Below are positions 33,313-34,031 of a stretch of DNA of 34,031 bases, in pieces. A model generated the notes under the pieces. That model made no database searches. It was not told the DNA's origin and worked only from the letters and a program-made list of their open reading frames with translations. Origin of the DNA: Deltaproteobacteria bacterium. GTDB taxonomy: Archaea > Thermoplasmatota > Poseidoniia > Poseidoniales > Poseidoniaceae. Numbering within the stretch: the stretch's first letter is position 1; each line of letters opens with the position of its first letter. A program made the position numbers and the translations under genes. The stretch lies in contig JAOMAZ010000014.1 in the NCBI GenBank assembly GCA_028344335.1, forward strand, positions 1-34,031, given 5' to 3'.

Positions 33313-34031
33313 AGTGAAAATCAAGGCCCCTACTACAATCCCAATCAAACCTATCAAAACCCATTTTGCACTTTCCGCCATCAAGCCACTTGACTTACTT
33401 TCAGCCTCAACCGAAGTCTCATTGCCTGTATTATTGTCAACTGGCAAAGTAGTATTATCCTCAGGATTGGTGTTATTCTCTTCTGGAATGGTATTATTCT
33501 CTTCTGGAATGGTGTTATTCTCTTCTGGAATGGTGATATTCTCACTAGAAAGTGTGAAGATTGCAGCTGAAACTCCATCCATCTCGATATCACCGCCATT
33601 CCATTCTACCTCGCCAAGATAATTGCTCATATTTCCCAGCCATTGATGAGAGGATAAATTGATGCTATTACCACCGCGATTCAGCACCACTACTACATGT
33701 TCCTCCTCACTTTGTCTTGCAAAAGCCATGATCTCCTCTTCAGCAGTAAGTTGAACATATTCGCCTCTTCTCAATGGCTCAAGTTCTGCTCTGGCTTTTG
33801 CAAAGTATTGTACCCAGTCCGAATCCCTTGCTGAATCATCGAACATTCTACGGTTATCAGGGTCGGCTCCACCAACCATGGCATGCTCATCTCCAGCATA
33901 GATTAGTGGTGCACCTGGAATTGTTAGGAGCCAAGCCATCGCCATCTCCCAGCGTTGAAATGCTACGTCGTTGCTGGTAGTGGTTGGCAAATCTTGCCAT
34001 TGATTCCAAACGCCGTTTGCATCAGGATCTG
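33295..34031 (-). CDS. Surface-anchored GH13 alpha-amylase family protein (5' end beyond window)
   Basis: Only the C-terminal 244 codons are present. The frame stays open through base 34031, so the start lies outside the window; a TTG at 33990 is internal. The visible part begins in the GH13 barrel (GVWNQWQDLPTTTSNDVAFQRWEMAMAWLLTIPGAPLIYAGDE, then GGADPDNRRMF). This is the conserved last barrel strand and the binding loop typical of alpha-amylases. A beta-sandwich C-domain follows (EEEIMAFARQSEEEHVVVVLNRG). Next is a sequon-rich linker with three IPEENNT-type repeats, then one helix (WVLIGLIGIVVGALIF) and the basic end TSRRRE. It was therefore exported and held at the membrane. It converges on glgP and overlaps its end by 18 bases. 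Confidence 0.9.
   Translation of the reverse strand, partial: DPDANGVWNQWQDLPTTTSNDVAFQRWEMAMAWLLTIPGAPLIYAGDEHAMVGGADPDNRRMFDDSARDSDWVQYFAKARAELEPLRRGEYVQLTAEEEIMAFARQSEEEHVVVVLNRGGNSINLSSHQWLGNMSNYLGEVEWNGGDIEMDGVSAAIFTLSSENITIPEENNTIPEENNTIPEENNTNPEDNTTLPVDNNTGNETSVEAESKSSGLMAESAKWVLIGLIGIVVGALIFTSRRRE
33473..33535. repeat. Three 21-base tandem repeats coding the PEENNT linker of the GH13 protein
   Basis: The unit TTATTCTCTTCTGGAATGGT plus A or G occurs at 33473-33493, 33494-33514 and 33515-33535, the last two identical. On the minus strand it encodes I-P-E-E-N-N-T, each with a potential N-glycosylation site. Copy number could vary between strains. Confidence 0.85.

Noticed and set aside
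33128-33535. Possible CRISPR array from short repeats
   Set aside because: Units are 12 and 21 bases, directly adjacent with no spacers, and in frame with coding sequence.
33170-33622. Plus-strand 150-codon ORF with VLFSSGM repeats
   Set aside because: This is the antisense of the PEENNT linker repeats of the GH13 gene and overlaps glgP in another frame.
1-34031. Mobile element or integrated virus
   Set aside because: I found no transposase, integrase, terminal repeats or attachment-site duplication at either tRNA gene.

Overview
This window looks like a compact archaeal chromosome segment, most consistent with a marine planktonic euryarchaeon of the Marine Group II / Poseidoniales type. 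That lineage is an inference from gene content, not a database result. The archaeal markers are clear: replication factor C small subunit, the small (DP1) subunit of DNA polymerase D, archaeal Pelota, the archaeal-only amidotransferase subunit GatD, and an elongator tRNA-Met with an intron at position 37/38 and a textbook bulge-helix-bulge. Bacterial-looking genes are mixed in (formate-tetrahydrofolate ligase, PncC/CinA, NfeD plus flotillin, MalQ). Several very large, Asn/Ser/Thr/Asp-rich exported proteins end in a membrane helix and a short basic tail.

Layout. 1-4323 (-): N-terminal 1441 residues of a giant modular surface protein, cut by the window edge. 4442-5398 (+): rfcS. 5503-5667 (+): possible 54-residue basic protein. 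7224-5668 and 8642-7281 (-): acyl-CoA carboxylase beta chain behind gatD. 8740-8869 (+): intron-containing tRNA-Met(CAT). 9088-10011 (+): three-helix membrane protein of unknown function. 12775-10013 (-): anchored alpha/beta-hydrolase-like protein, behind a divergent shikimate-dehydrogenase-like gene (13821-12823). 13903-16569 (+): four-gene membrane operon ending in NfeD-like and flotillin genes. 16632-20906 (+): formate-THF ligase, pelota, and a fused PfkB sugar kinase plus KDPG-aldolase. 23285-20916 (-): calcium-repeat membrane protein. 23512-23440 (-): tRNA-Val(TAC). 23567-25878 (+): pncC and the PolD small subunit. 25879 to the end: an alpha-glucan island.

How the genes fit together. The right end forms one pathway. 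A surface-anchored GH57 amylase/amylopullulanase-like enzyme and a surface-anchored GH13 amylase (partial) would cut alpha-glucan outside the cell. Cytosolic MalQ and alpha-glucan phosphorylase, on the opposite strand between them, would turn oligosaccharides into glucose-1-phosphate. The kinase-aldolase fusion would supply the lower part of a (semi-phosphorylative) Entner-Doudoroff route, ending in pyruvate and glyceraldehyde-3-phosphate. NfeD plus flotillin suggests a membrane microdomain system with two extra small membrane partners.

Gene packing is tight: convergent neighbours abut or overlap by a few bases at 5667/5668, 10011/10013, 25878/25879 and 33295-33312. No gene-free stretch exceeds 300 bases. 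The longest, 8870-9087, holds an AT-rich dyad after the tRNA and a TATA-like box before the next gene. Three intergenic perfect inverted repeats share the same geometry (8-base arms, 3-base spacer) at 4366-4384, 8892-8910 and 16571-16589. A shorter one (6-3-6) lies just after tRNA-Val. I see no CRISPR array, insertion sequence, rRNA or replication origin.
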